From the NCBI GenBank assembly GCA_011526045.1, contig WYBE01000064.1, positions 1 to 64,000 on the forward strand: a DNA stretch of 64,000 nucleotides, read 5' to 3'. The notes below the pieces were generated by a model, which did not search any database, was not told the DNA's origin, and saw only the letters and a list, made by a program, of their open reading frames with translations. Shown here one piece after another: positions 32,899 to 42,519 of this stretch; the stretch's first letter is position 1, and each line of letters opens with the position of its first letter. Origin of the DNA: Nevskiales bacterium. GTDB taxonomy: Bacteria; Pseudomonadota; Gammaproteobacteria; Steroidobacterales; GCA-2729495. Made by a program: the position numbers and the translations under genes.

Positions 32899-35481
32899 GT
32901 GAACCGGCCCCGATACTATGTGGAAATGCGTGGTTGGGACAGCGTCACCAGGGTCGGTTCGCTGCGGCTGGGTCCGACCGCGTTGGCTATTTTGTTCGGC
33001 GGCCTGCTGCTTTCGCTCGCCCCGATTTCGCGTAGCCTTGAGAACGGTTTTTTCGATACGCTGCAACGCCTCGGCAATGGCACGGCCAGAAGCGACATCG
33101 TCCTGGTCGATACCCGCTCCCTGCGCAGCCGCGCGGGCAGCACCTGGGAGTCTGAGCGTTTCCCGGAACTGCTCGAAGCCCTCGGTCGCGCCGGCGCACG
33201 ACTGGTGTTGCCAACCGAAGCGCCGCCGCTGACCGCTGGCCTGCCGGACGCCCGTCAGCTGGCCGCGCTGGCTGATCTCGAGCAGCGCAATCGCCGCAGC
33301 GACCAGGCCCAGGAACGCGATGTTCTCGCGGAGAAATGGGCCGACATGCGCCAACGATCCGAGTTACATGCGCGCACCGTCGAAGCGGTGCGGCAACTGC
33401 GGAACCTCATCCTCGGAGTGCCTGCGTTCGATACGGCATCAGGCGGCGTACCCACCGGCCCCACCTGCCAGAAGCACCTGCTGGCCATGCAGGCTGACGG
33501 CCAGGACGAAGTCTCGGGCGCCCGTCGGGTGCGGGCAGTCACCCCTTCCCCGCGCGAGTTGTGCGACGTCGCCCTCGGCGCGGGACACATCGGTTTCTGG
33601 AGCGATTCCGACGGCGTAGTACGCCGCCTCGACCTGCTCATCAACGCCGCAGGAGACCTCGTGCAGGCGGTGGCCCTGCGCGCGGTGCTCGCAGTCACGT
33701 TTCCCAGCGGCAAGCCCGTAACGGTTGGCGCTGATGGCATTACCTGGGACTCGCAGCGAATCCGCACTTCGGGAGGTCCTGCCACACTGCTGCGGTTCTA
33801 CCCCGCGGACCCGCGCTCCGGCGGTTTCGAATCGGTGACCGCCGAGGACATCTTGCGGTCACCCGCCGCAGCCCAGCGAGTTGCAGGAAAAATCGTGGTC
33901 GTCGGGGACGGTGCTGTCGGCAATGGGCAGGGCTACGACACCCCGATCGGCGCCAACATCGCTCCGGCGATCCTGATGGCTACGGGACTATCCAACCTGT
34001 TGTCAGGCGATTATCTGGTCCGGCCCAACTGGCTGCCGTGGGCGGAGACCGTGCTGCTGCTCCTGATTGGCGCGGCGGCCATCATCGGGGGCCGACGGCT
34101 GCCACCGACGCTTGCCGCCATGACGGCGCTGTGCGCCGCGACCTTCCTGCTTGCCATGGAGGCCTACTTCGTCAGTGTCGGCATCTGGGCTGAACTGGCC
34201 ACCGCGGCAGTGTTTGCGGTGTTCTGTCTCGGTGTGACGAGCCTGCTTCCCGCGCGTACCGTGCGCGACGCGAGTGCGCCGGTCGCAAACGTCGCGGTGC
34301 CCGCCGAGCCGGCGACGGGACCTGGCGCCGCAGTCGGCGCCGGCGACGAACTCGATCTTGCGTTTTCGATGTTGCGCCATCAGCCGGCGACCGACAATGT
34401 CAAGCAGCGCCTCTATGACGTGGCGCTGGCACACGCACGTGGCCGCGATCTCGCCAAAGCCGAGCGGGTTCTGCGTCACCTCGCGTCGATAGACCCGGAT
34501 TATCGAAACGCCGGTGAAAAGCTGAAGAAGCTCGCCGGTATGCATGTACCCGTGGCCGCAGCGGCAGCCGCCGCAACTGCGCGCGCGCCCGAACCGGCGC
34601 CAGCCGCGGATGCGGCAAAGCCGACGCGCGCGAGCGATCACGGCGAGGACCTGAGCGGCCGCACGATTGGCCGCTACGAGATCGAGCGGATCATTGGACG
34701 GGGCGCGATGGCCAGCGTCTATCTCGGGAGGGATCCGAAAATCAACCGGCGCGTTGCGATCAAGACCATCGCGCTTGCCGAAGAATTCAGCGATAGCGAC
34801 CTGGTCAATGCGCGTACGCAGTTCCTGCGTGAGGCAGAGTCGGCGGGGCGCCTGAACCATCCGCACATCATCAGCATCTACGATGCCGGCGAAGAAGGCC
34901 GGATTGCATACCTCGCGATGGAATACTGCGTCGGCAAGCCACTGAGCTACTACGCCCAACAAGGCCAGCTGCTGCCTCCCAAGTGGGTCCTGGAGATCAT
35001 GGCACGTGCGGCGGATGCCCTGCACTATGCACATCAGCAACACGTCGTGCACCGCGACGTCAAGCCCGCGAACCTGCTCTACGATGCCGAGACCGATACC
35101 CTGAAGATCACCGATTTCGGTATCGCCAGGCTGACGGACACCAGCAGGACCAAGACCGGGATCATTCTCGGCACGCCGTCCTACATGTCTCCGGAACAAC
35201 TGGCCGGCACGGGCGTCACCGGGCAGTCCGACCTCTTTTCGCTCGGCATCACCCTGTACCAGTTGCTGACTGGCATTCCACCTTTCCGCGCCGACTCCAT
35301 CCCCCGTCTGATGCAGAAAATCGCGCACGAACCCCACCAGCCCGTCACCCAGGTGCGGGACGATCTGCCGGCCGCCATCGACAGCATCATCGAGCGGGCG
35401 CTCGCCAAGGATCCGGTCAACCGCTTCCCGAACGGCCGTGCCATGGCATTGGCCTTGCGTGACTGTTGTAGTAGCTTCTGA
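32899..35481 (+). CDS. CHASE2-domain membrane Ser/Thr protein kinase
   Basis: An 860-residue receptor kinase. One transmembrane helix (about residues 27-45) is followed by a periplasmic CHASE2 sensor to about 375 (SDIVLVDTRSL, GHIGFWSDSDGVVRRLDLLI, GKIVVVGDGAVGNGQGYDTPIG). Three closely spaced helices span about 380-450. A cytoplasmic linker contains a TPR-like helical pair (about 485-550) and an Ala/Pro-rich stretch. The Hanks kinase domain runs 591-850: GRGAMASVYLG, Lys622 in VAIK, HRDVKPANLL with Asp720, DFG at 739, and activation loop threonines before GTPSYMSPEQ. All catalytic residues are present. A GTG start is used. A PP2C phosphatase and an FHA protein follow. Confidence 0.93.
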   Translation: MNRPRYYVEMRGWDSVTRVGSLRLGPTALAILFGGLLLSLAPISRSLENGFFDTLQRLGNGTARSDIVLVDTRSLRSRAGSTWESERFPELLEALGRAGARLVLPTEAPPLTAGLPDARQLAALADLEQRNRRSDQAQERDVLAEKWADMRQRSELHARTVEAVRQLRNLILGVPAFDTASGGVPTGPTCQKHLLAMQADGQDEVSGARRVRAVTPSPRELCDVALGAGHIGFWSDSDGVVRRLDLLINAAGDLVQAVALRAVLAVTFPSGKPVTVGADGITWDSQRIRTSGGPATLLRFYPADPRSGGFESVTAEDILRSPAAAQRVAGKIVVVGDGAVGNGQGYDTPIGANIAPAILMATGLSNLLSGDYLVRPNWLPWAETVLLLLIGAAAIIGGRRLPPTLAAMTALCAATFLLAMEAYFVSVGIWAELATAAVFAVFCLGVTSLLPARTVRDASAPVANVAVPAEPATGPGAAVGAGDELDLAFSMLRHQPATDNVKQRLYDVALAHARGRDLAKAERVLRHLASIDPDYRNAGEKLKKLAGMHVPVAAAAAAATARAPEPAPAADAAKPTRASDHGEDLSGRTIGRYEIERIIGRGAMASVYLGRDPKINRRVAIKTIALAEEFSDSDLVNARTQFLREAESAGRLNHPHIISIYDAGEEGRIAYLAMEYCVGKPLSYYAQQGQLLPPKWVLEIMARAADALHYAHQQHVVHRDVKPANLLYDAETDTLKITDFGIARLTDTSRTKTGIILGTPSYMSPEQLAGTGVTGQSDLFSLGITLYQLLTGIPPFRADSIPRLMQKIAHEPHQPVTQVRDDLPAAIDSIIERALAKDPVNRFPNGRAMALALRDCCSSF

Positions 35482-35504
35482 CCTTTGGCCTCGTTCCAGC
35501 CAAC

Positions 35505-36329
35505 ATGAGCCTGCGCAACAAGTTCCGCTCGGTGCAACTCACCGACACTGGCCGTGTCAGGGAGCACAATGAGGACGCGATCGGCACCAATCTTGATACC
35601 GGCCTGCTGGTGCTGGCCGATGGCATGGGCGGCTACAATGCGGGCGAAGTGGCCAGCGGCATTGCGGTGAAAACCGTCCTGGACATGGTGGCCGGTGGCT
35701 GCCAGCGGGAGCAGCGCAATGCCATCGACCCCGAGAGCCGGCTGATGCGCCAGAGCATCATCCTGCGCGACGCCGTTACACGCGCCAACAAGATCATCCA
35801 CCAGACTGCCAAGAGCCAGCCCCAGTGCGAGGGTATGGGCACCACGATTGCCGCCTGCCTCTTCTTCGACAACAGGGTTTCCATCGCGCACGTCGGCGAT
35901 TCACGTATCTACCGCTTCCGGCGCAACCGATTCGAGCAGCTGACCATGGATCACTCGCTGCTGCAGGAACTCGTCGATCGCGGCTACTACTCGCAGGAAG
36001 AAGCCGCGCGGTCCACCAACCGCAACTACGTCACCCGGGCCCTGGGCGTCGAGGCAGCCGTGCAGGTATCGGTCCAGGAGGACCAGGTGCAGCCCGGCGA
36101 CGTCTACCTGCTGTGCTCCGACGGGCTGCCCGACATGGTGGATGACGAGGATATTCACTTAACGATCAGCACTTTTAATGCTAATCTTGAGATGGTCGGG
36201 CAGCAGTTGATTCAACTGAGTAACGACCGTGGGGGCAAGGACAACGTGTCAGTTATCCTCGCGCAGGTGCTGGAACCATTTCCGGCGCACACCAGCCTGA
36301 TCACGCGAATCAGAAGCATCTTCAATTAG
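35505..36329 (+). CDS. PP2C-family Ser/Thr phosphatase (PrpC/Stp1 type)
   Basis: A metal-dependent phosphatase of 274 residues that most likely reverses the upstream kinase. The metal and phosphate motifs are complete: REHNEDA, LADGMGGYNAGEVAS, GMGTTIA, IAHVGDSRIYRFR, LLCSDGLPDMVDDEDI and GGKDNVSVILA. There is no membrane segment. It begins 23 bp after the kinase and ends 12 bp before the FHA gene. A short AT-rich codon tract occurs at about 36150-36200. Confidence 0.95.
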   Translation: MSLRNKFRSVQLTDTGRVREHNEDAIGTNLDTGLLVLADGMGGYNAGEVASGIAVKTVLDMVAGGCQREQRNAIDPESRLMRQSIILRDAVTRANKIIHQTAKSQPQCEGMGTTIAACLFFDNRVSIAHVGDSRIYRFRRNRFEQLTMDHSLLQELVDRGYYSQEEAARSTNRNYVTRALGVEAAVQVSVQEDQVQPGDVYLLCSDGLPDMVDDEDIHLTISTFNANLEMVGQQLIQLSNDRGGKDNVSVILAQVLEPFPAHTSLITRIRSIFN

Positions 36330-36341
36330 TGTGGATTCAGT

Positions 36342-37031
36342 ATGGCGCGTCTCATTCTCAATCTCGACAACCAGGTCCTCGCTGAATACAACATGATGAA
36401 GGAGCGGTATACGATCGGCCGCTTGCCGGACAACGACGTCCGCATCGACAACCCGACTGTCAGCGGCCATCACTCGCTGATCATCAATATTCTCAACGAT
36501 TCGTTCCTCGAAGACCTGAACAGCACGAACGGCACCTACGTCAACGGCAAGCTGATCAAGAAGCATGCGCTCCAGCATGGCGACGTGATTACCGTGGGCC
36601 GGCACCAATTGCGCTTCGTCGACAATACGGCGGATGGCGAGGAGCAGGATGACTTCGCACAGACCATGGTGCTGTCGAAGTCCGACATGCCGAGCAGCCT
36701 CCCCGCCGTGGCTGCGTCCCAGGACTCATCCGCCCAGGCACCCCAGCGCCAGGCACCGCCGTCAGTTGCGAAGATTCAGGTATTGAACGGGACGTTTGCC
36801 GGCCGTGAGGTCCAGCTCAACAAGGCCCTGACCACCATGGGCCAGCCGGGCGTGCAGGTGATCGCGATCACGCGCCGCGGCGACGGCTATCACCTGGTAC
36901 AGGTCGAGAACGCGCCCGGACGCGAACCGCCCAAGGTCAACGGGCAACCGGTCGGCCAGCAGGCGCGACGCCTGAGCGACAATGACGTCATCGAGCTGGT
37001 CGGCATCAAGATGGGTTTTTTCCTGGACTGA
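36342..37031 (+). CDS. FHA-domain phosphothreonine-binding protein
   Basis: A 229-residue cytoplasmic protein, likely effector or adaptor of the kinase/phosphatase pair. The N-terminal FHA domain (about residues 20-95) has the key residues: GR in YTIGRLPDND, S-x-x-H in TVSGHHSLI, and N in NSTNGTYVNG. A linker with a candidate phospho-threonine (DDFAQTMVL, near residue 108) leads to a second, degenerate FHA-like fold (about 140-228) that lacks the G-R and S-x-x-H residues. It converges on alr with 16 bp between. Confidence 0.92.
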   Translation: MARLILNLDNQVLAEYNMMKERYTIGRLPDNDVRIDNPTVSGHHSLIINILNDSFLEDLNSTNGTYVNGKLIKKHALQHGDVITVGRHQLRFVDNTADGEEQDDFAQTMVLSKSDMPSSLPAVAASQDSSAQAPQRQAPPSVAKIQVLNGTFAGREVQLNKALTTMGQPGVQVIAITRRGDGYHLVQVENAPGREPPKVNGQPVGQQARRLSDNDVIELVGIKMGFFLD

Positions 37032-37047
37032 CGTCGCGCTGCCGGGT

Positions 37048-38139
37048 TTAGTCCCTGAATTGACGGGCTACTCGCGGACTGATATCCGTTAGAAGCTCAT
37101 ACGGGATGCGGCCAGCGCAGCTCGCAATCTCTTCGACAGGCAGCCCGTCGCCCCAGAGCAGCACTCGGTCTCCAGGCGCCGACGGCGGACCGCCCGTCAG
37201 GTCCACACTGACCATATCCATCGATACGCGCCCGAGCACGCGTGTACGCCAGCCGTTGACCATCACGGGCGTCCCCCGGGACACGTGCCACGGATAGCCA
37301 TCGGCGTATCCGGCAGCAACCACTCCGACGAGGCTCTCTTGCTCACACTGCCAGTCGCCGCCGTAGCCCACCCGGTGTCCGGCCGGCAGGCTTTTGACTG
37401 CGATCAGCCGCGCTTCGAACGACATCGCCGGCTTCAGCCCGAACGAGGCGGCACTGCGCCCACTGACCGGCGAGGCGCCATACAGCATCAGACCGGGTCG
37501 TACCCAGTTCTTCGCAGTTACGGCGCGCACGCTCTCCGGCCACTGCAGGATCGCTGCCGAATTGGCGAGGCTGATGTCCCCGGCCCAGTCCTGCGTCAGG
37601 CGACGAAAGCCAGCGAGCTGCGTCACCGTCGCATCCAGCGCGAGGTTGTCTGCCGACGCGAAATGCGTCATCAGCCGTAACGTCCCGCAGCCACGCCACG
37701 CCAGCAGTCGCCGCCGGGCGTCGGCGGTGTCTGCCGGGCCCAGACCGAGGCGGCCCATACCGGTATCCGCCTTGAGCCAGAGGTCGAGCGGCCCGAGGCC
37801 AGGCGCGCTTTCCAGGAGATCCACCTGCCAGAGGCTGTGAACGACCAGATCCAGCCTGTGTGCCACCGCTTCCCTGGCCTCAGCCATGGTGACAACGCCC
37901 CCGAGCAGCACGATGCGCGTGGATATGCCGGCCTCCCGCAGCTGGATGCCTTCCTCGATGCGGGCGACGGCAAACGCGTCCACGTCACGCAGCGTACGTG
38001 CCACAGCCGCGGCGCCGTGGCCGTAGGCGTTGGCCTTGACCACCGCCATCACCGGGCAGCCCGGTGCGAGATCCCGGACTCTTTGCAGGTTATGCCTGAG
38101 CGCAGCCGCGTGAACCACCGCCACGGTGGCTGCTGTCAC
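37048..38139 (-). CDS. alr: Alanine racemase
   Basis: PLP enzyme supplying D-alanine for peptidoglycan. It is 363 residues. Lys35 in VVKANAYGHG binds PLP and Tyr259 in HRVGYGGDW is the second catalytic base. LMTHFASAD and RPGLMLYGASP are typical. Its start overlaps the dnaB stop by 4 bp (ATGA), the usual dnaB-alr pairing. Confidence 0.96.
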   Translation of the reverse strand: MTAATVAVVHAAALRHNLQRVRDLAPGCPVMAVVKANAYGHGAAAVARTLRDVDAFAVARIEEGIQLREAGISTRIVLLGGVVTMAEAREAVAHRLDLVVHSLWQVDLLESAPGLGPLDLWLKADTGMGRLGLGPADTADARRRLLAWRGCGTLRLMTHFASADNLALDATVTQLAGFRRLTQDWAGDISLANSAAILQWPESVRAVTAKNWVRPGLMLYGASPVSGRSAASFGLKPAMSFEARLIAVKSLPAGHRVGYGGDWQCEQESLVGVVAAGYADGYPWHVSRGTPVMVNGWRTRVLGRVSMDMVSVDLTGGPPSAPGDRVLLWGDGLPVEEIASCAGRIPYELLTDISPRVARQFRD

Positions 38140-39524
38140 GAAAACGCCTCGATCTCGGGCGCATAGTTCTCGAATCGGGTGTATTTGCCGAGGAACGTCA
38201 GCGGAAACTCCCCGATCGGCCCGTTGCGCTGCTTCGCGATGCTGATATCCGCGATCCCCTTGCGTGTCGTGTTGGGGTTATAGACCTCATCACGATAGAT
38301 GAACACGATCATGTCCGCGTCCTGCTCGATAGCGCCGGACTCGCGCAGGTCCGACATGACCGGTTTCTTGTCCTGACGCTGCTCCACGCTCCGATTGAGC
38401 TGCGACAGGGCGATTACCGGGACTTTCAGCTCGCGCGCCAGGGCCTTCAGCGAACGGGAAATTTCCGAGATCTCAGTCGCGCGGTTTTCCGTGTTCCCCG
38501 CGACCTGCATGAGCTGGAGATAGTCGATCACGATCAGCTCGAGACCGTGTTCGCGTTGCAGACGGCGGGAGCGCGACCGGACCTCGGTCGGCGTCAACGC
38601 GGGTGTATCGTCGATGAAGATCTTCGCCTCGGCCATCTGTCGAATGGCGCCGTTGATGCGCGGCCAGTCGTCGTCGCCGAACCGGCCGTTTCGCAGGTGC
38701 GCCTGATCGACCCGGCCAAGGGAGGAAATCATCCGGAACGCCAGCTGATCCACCGACATTTCCATGCTGAAGACTGCGACCGGAAGCCGCGCCCCCAGAG
38801 CGGCGTTCTCGGCAACGTTCAGGGCCAGCGTGGTCTTTCCCATGGACGGGCGCCCGGCGATGACGATGAGATCGCCACGCTGGAGCCCGGCCGAGTACTC
38901 GTCGAACCTGGCAAAGCCGGTCGAGACGCCCGTGATGCTGCCACCGGCCTGATGCAGCATGTCGAGCCGGTCGATCGTCTTGCCGAGCACATCGCGCAGG
39001 TGCACGAAACCCGTGCCCTGCCGCTGGCCGCGCTGCGCGATCTCGAGAATACGCCGCTCGGCCTCGTCCACGAGTTCGGCCGCCGGGCGGCCTTCGGTGT
39101 GGAACGCGCTGCCGACGATGCCGTTACCCGTTTCGATCAGCTCGCGCAGCAGGGCCCGGTCGCGAATGATGCGCGCATAGTCGGCGACGTTGGCGGCACT
39201 TGGCGTATCCCGCACCAGTGAGCCGAGGTACCCGAGCCCCCCGGCATCGGCAATCTCGGCGCGACTCTCGAGGTAGTCCGAGATGGTCACCACGTCGAAC
39301 GGCTCGCGCCGCGCCGACAACTCCCGGATCGCAGCGAAAATAAGCCGATGGTCCGGCCGGTAGAAATCCGCCTCGGTCGTCAGGTCGGCGACCTTGTCCC
39401 AGGCGCTGTTGTCCAGCATCAGACCGCCGAGCAGGGCCTGCTCGGCCTGCACCGAACTCGGCGGCAGCATCAACCGGTCGATGCCTGCGATCGCCGTGTC
39501 GGACACAGGTCTGGTACTGGCCAT
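38136..39524 (-). CDS. dnaB: Replicative DNA helicase DnaB
   Basis: Hexameric helicase that unwinds the replication fork. It is 462 residues from ATG 39524. The N-terminal domain has LPPSSVQAEQALLGGLMLDN, the RecA core has Walker A AGRPSMGKTTLALN, and the C-terminus contains SRSLKALARELKVPVIALSQLNRSVEQR and RESGAIEQDADMI. The frame extends into rplI upstream, but family alignment fixes this start. It lies between rplI (19 bp) and alr (overlap). Confidence 0.97.
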   Translation of the reverse strand: MASTRPVSDTAIAGIDRLMLPPSSVQAEQALLGGLMLDNSAWDKVADLTTEADFYRPDHRLIFAAIRELSARREPFDVVTISDYLESRAEIADAGGLGYLGSLVRDTPSAANVADYARIIRDRALLRELIETGNGIVGSAFHTEGRPAAELVDEAERRILEIAQRGQRQGTGFVHLRDVLGKTIDRLDMLHQAGGSITGVSTGFARFDEYSAGLQRGDLIVIAGRPSMGKTTLALNVAENAALGARLPVAVFSMEMSVDQLAFRMISSLGRVDQAHLRNGRFGDDDWPRINGAIRQMAEAKIFIDDTPALTPTEVRSRSRRLQREHGLELIVIDYLQLMQVAGNTENRATEISEISRSLKALARELKVPVIALSQLNRSVEQRQDKKPVMSDLRESGAIEQDADMIVFIYRDEVYNPNTTRKGIADISIAKQRNGPIGEFPLTFLGKYTRFENYAPEIEAFS

Positions 39525-39543
39525 GGCGGCAGCCGCCGCTCCG

Positions 39544-40005
39544 TCACGCGGGCGCGGCATCCTCGGCGACCACTTCGACCCGAATGCTGACGTCCACGTC
39601 GGTGTGCAGGTGCAGGACGACCATGTGCTCGCCCACAAGCCGGATCGGACCCGCGGGCAGGCGAACCTCGCTGCGTTCGACCGGCACGCCGGCCGCCGTG
39701 CAGGCGTCCGCTATGTCCACCGTGCCCAATGAGCCGAACAGCTTGCCCTCGGAGCCCGCCTTCGCCGCGAGCCGCAATGCCAGGCTTTCGAGCTGCGCCT
39801 TGCGCGCCTGGGCCGCCCCCAGCCGGTCGGCCTGCTTGCGCTCCAGTTCCGCGCGACGCGCCTCGAAAGCGGCAATGTTCTCCGGTGTTGCCGGGGTTGC
39901 CTTGCCCTGGGGCAGAAGGTAGTTCCTGCCGAACCCGGGCTTGACGCGTACACGGTCGCCAATATTGCCCAGGTTGGCCACTTTCTCGAGCAGGATCACG
40001 TCCAT
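39544..40005 (-). CDS. rplI: 50S ribosomal protein L9
   Basis: L9 binds 23S rRNA domain V through its N-terminal domain. It is 153 residues starting [19 protein letters not shown], with [16 protein letters not shown], then a long helix linker and the C-terminal domain containing [16 protein letters not shown] moved the start eight codons in from the longest frame to fit the family. Confidence 0.97.
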   Translation of the reverse strand: MDVILLEKVANLGNIGDRVRVKPGFGRNYLLPQGKATPATPENIAAFEARRAELERKQADRLGAAQARKAQLESLALRLAAKAGSEGKLFGSLGTVDIADACTAAGVPVERSEVRLPAGPIRLVGEHMVVLHLHTDVDVSIRVEVVAEDAAPA

Positions 40006-40064
40006 AACGACACTTTCTCCGGCGATCATTTCAAGGCGCGGTGCGCCAGCCGATCGCCTGCAGG

Positions 40065-40946
40065 TTACACCAATTTTCCGTCAGTCCGCCGCAGGCTGAC
40101 TGCATTATCGGCAAGGCCGATCAGGGCCAGCACGACGAGCTGCAGGGCCGCCACGGCCGGTATCAACGCCATGGGCAGATACAGGGCGAGCAACCACAGC
40201 CTGGGCCAGTTCCGGCGAGCGCCATGCCAGTGAATGACCGCGAGGCCCTGCACCACGAATCCGGTGGCAAGCACCAGCAGCAGGTCGTCCATGGTCGTTC
40301 GCAGGCCGGTCAGGAGCATCACCGCCACTATTGCGGCCAGGAAACCCATGACACGGCCCATGCGCACTTCGCGAAACTCCGCGGCGAAACTGCGTTTCGT
40401 GTTCGACTCGGCCAGCCAGGCCCCCACGAACAATGCCGCGACCGAGCTCGCGACCGCGCTGGCGGCCATCATCCCGGTCATCAGCCTGGCAGCGCCGGGT
40501 ACGATATCCTCCGGCGCCACCTCCAGGCCCGCACTTTGCGCCCGCTCCGCCAGATCGCTCAGTACCTGCTCCCAGAACGCCTGGGGGTCGGCACTCCACA
40601 ACGAAAATGCCAGCGCTCCGGCCAGCCCGAGCAACACCGCCACCTGCAGGGCAAGCGTCATCGAGGCCCTGCGGTACAGATGGCCGAGCAGCACGGCGAC
40701 CGTCCAGGTAACCGCCGCCCCAACCCCTATCTCGAACCAGGCGCCACCGGCGAGTGCCGTGATCACTACCAGCAGGAGCAGGGCTCCTGCACAATCCTTG
40801 GCGGCCGAAAGCCAGCCGCGCAGAACGCTGCCCGAGACTGCGAGCGCGGCGCTGATCACCGCCAACAGCGGCAAGGGGAACAGCAACGCGATCAGTGCAA
40901 TGCGAGCGAATCGGCGTCCCGCGATCCAGTCGGACAGGCGGGTCAT
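40065..40946 (-). CDS. DUF2232-like multi-pass membrane protein
   Basis: A 293-residue integral membrane protein with about seven to eight hydrophobic segments, conserved in place between rpsR and rplI in many gammaproteobacteria and placed here in the DUF2232 group by that context and topology. The only charged stretches are a mid-protein loop ([18 protein letters not shown]) and [18 protein letters not shown]. No catalytic motif is recognisable and the function is unknown. It probably shares the ribosomal transcript, with gaps of 33 and 59 bp to its neighbours. Confidence 0.75.
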   Translation of the reverse strand: MTRLSDWIAGRRFARIALIALLFPLPLLAVISAALAVSGSVLRGWLSAAKDCAGALLLLVVITALAGGAWFEIGVGAAVTWTVAVLLGHLYRRASMTLALQVAVLLGLAGALAFSLWSADPQAFWEQVLSDLAERAQSAGLEVAPEDIVPGAARLMTGMMAASAVASSVAALFVGAWLAESNTKRSFAAEFREVRMGRVMGFLAAIVAVMLLTGLRTTMDDLLLVLATGFVVQGLAVIHWHGARRNWPRLWLLALYLPMALIPAVAALQLVVLALIGLADNAVSLRRTDGKLV

Positions 40947-40979
40947 GACGGGCAGGCTCCCGGGTCAGTCGTCCGCCCG

Positions 40980-41204
40980 TCAGTGCTTGTCCGTATAGGG
41001 CAGCAACGCCAGAAACCTTGCCCGCTTCACGGCCATCGAGAGCTGGCGCTGATAGCTGGCCCCGGTGCCGGTGATGCGACTCGGCACGATCTTGCCGGTC
41101 TCAGTGACGTACTGGCGCAGTGTCTCCAGATCCTTGTAGTCGATCTCTTTGACGCCCTCGGCAGAGAACCTGCAGTACTTGCGTCGCCGAAAAAATCTGC
41201 TCAC
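40980..41204 (-). CDS. rpsR: 30S ribosomal protein S18
   Basis: S18 pairs with S6 on the 30S platform. It is 74 residues. [20 protein letters not shown] and [32 protein letters not shown] are diagnostic. It follows rpsF by 30 bp. No priB/ssb-like gene lies between them, unlike in E. coli. Confidence 0.97.
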   Translation of the reverse strand: MSRFFRRRKYCRFSAEGVKEIDYKDLETLRQYVTETGKIVPSRITGTGASYQRQLSMAVKRARFLALLPYTDKH

Positions 41205-41234
41205 GGTAATCCCCTGAAAATTTGTAACCGCGTC

Positions 41235-41657
41235 TTAACTCGCGGCCTGACTCTGTTCCGCGGTGTCCGTCACCGCTCCCTCGTCATCCCGGTCGCGGGG
41301 CGCGCCGCGCCCACCGCCGCCATCGCGGGAATCCTCGTCGGTGGACTTCGCGAGAAAAGACGGCTCGGTGACGGCTTCGTCACGACGGATCACGAGGTGC
41401 CGGAGCACCGCATCACTGAATCGAAAGGCATCGATCAGTTCATCGAGTGTCGCCTTCGCGCACTCGATGTTCATGAGGACGTAGTGGGCTTTGTGGACCT
41501 TCGCTATGGTATGAGCCAGCTGGCGGCGGCCCCAGTCTTCAAGCCGGTGCACCTTGCCGTCGCCGGACGCTACGATGCTTCGGTAGCGCTCGATCATGGC
41601 AGGAACCTGCTCGCTCTGGTCCGGATGGACCAGAAACACGATTTCGTAATGCCTCAT
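41235..41657 (-). CDS. rpsF: 30S ribosomal protein S6
   Basis: S6 is a ferredoxin-like fold protein of the platform. It is 140 residues from [46 protein letters not shown] is typical. The C-terminal tail is long and charged ([21 protein letters not shown]), longer than the folded core requires, as seen in other species. It is first gene of the rpsF-rpsR-DUF2232-rplI-dnaB-alr run, 91 bp after rlmB. Confidence 0.96.
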   Translation of the reverse strand: MRHYEIVFLVHPDQSEQVPAMIERYRSIVASGDGKVHRLEDWGRRQLAHTIAKVHKAHYVLMNIECAKATLDELIDAFRFSDAVLRHLVIRRDEAVTEPSFLAKSTDEDSRDGGGGRGAPRDRDDEGAVTDTAEQSQAAS

Positions 41658-41748
41658 TGTGTCTCCATGTGGGTTACAGCCACTCGCAGCGCGATGTGGC
41701 ACGGAGTCGGGGCAGGCAGTTCGCCCGCATTCCCGAGGACGCGGAATG

Positions 41749-42504
41749 CTACCGGAGGGTCCCGGGTGGCGCAAGGTGGGAGCGTTGCCGGACGCACTCG
41801 TACAGGCAGATTCCGGCGGCTACCGCGACATTCAGGCTCTCCACCACACCGCGCATCGGCAGCCTGACGAGCATGTCGCAATGCTCCCGGGTAAGCCGTC
41901 TCATACCCTCGCCCTCGGCCCCGACGACCAGTGCCAGCGGAACAGTCAGATCGACCTCATACAGGCTGACCGCCGCCGCATCGTCCGTCCCGACAATACG
42001 CAGCCCGCGGTCGGCGAGATGGCCCAGAAACCGGGCGATATTGCCGACCTCGGCGATCGGCTGGGCCTCTGCGGCACCGCAGGCGACCTTGCTCACCACC
42101 GGGGTAACGCCGACGTTGCGGCTGCGGCCGGTGACCACGAGGTCCACCCCCGCGGCATCGGCGGTCCGCAGCAGCGCGCCGAAGTTTCGCGGGTCTGCTA
42201 TGCCGTCGAGGACCAGCACGACCGGCAGTTCGACCGCGTCGAGGAACGACTGCGCCTCGCGCTCCGACAGCGCACCGCGACTTTGCACGAATGCAGCAAC
42301 GCCCTGGTGTTTGGTGGTGCCGGTCAGCTGCTGCAGTTCCGCGGCTGCCACATAGGCCACGGGCACACCCGAGCCTGCGATCGCCTCACTGAGGCGCCCG
42401 AGGCGTTCAGGGCCCAACCCTTCCTGCAGGAACAGCCGCTCGACGCCGCCACGCGCGAGCGCCTTGCGCACCGACTGTATTCCGTATGTGACCCGCGCAG
42501 CCAT
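41749..42504 (-). CDS. rlmB: 23S rRNA (guanosine-2251-2'-O)-methyltransferase
   Basis: SPOUT-class methyltransferase acting on G2251 of the peptidyl-transferase loop. It is 251 residues. The N-terminal substrate domain opens [22 protein letters not shown]. The knot domain carries [42 protein letters not shown] and [22 protein letters not shown]. It is paired with rnr 15 bp upstream, the usual rnr-rlmB order. Confidence 0.95.
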   Translation of the reverse strand: MAARVTYGIQSVRKALARGGVERLFLQEGLGPERLGRLSEAIAGSGVPVAYVAAAELQQLTGTTKHQGVAAFVQSRGALSEREAQSFLDAVELPVVLVLDGIADPRNFGALLRTADAAGVDLVVTGRSRNVGVTPVVSKVACGAAEAQPIAEVGNIARFLGHLADRGLRIVGTDDAAAVSLYEVDLTVPLALVVGAEGEGMRRLTREHCDMLVRLPMRGVVESLNVAVAAGICLYECVRQRSHLAPPGTLR

Positions 42505-42519
42505 CGCTACCTTTCGATA

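Noticed and set aside
32899-37031. Type VI secretion regulatory module (PpkA/PppA/Fha)
   Set aside because: The domain set is similar but no secretion structural genes are present and the kinase carries a CHASE2 sensor.
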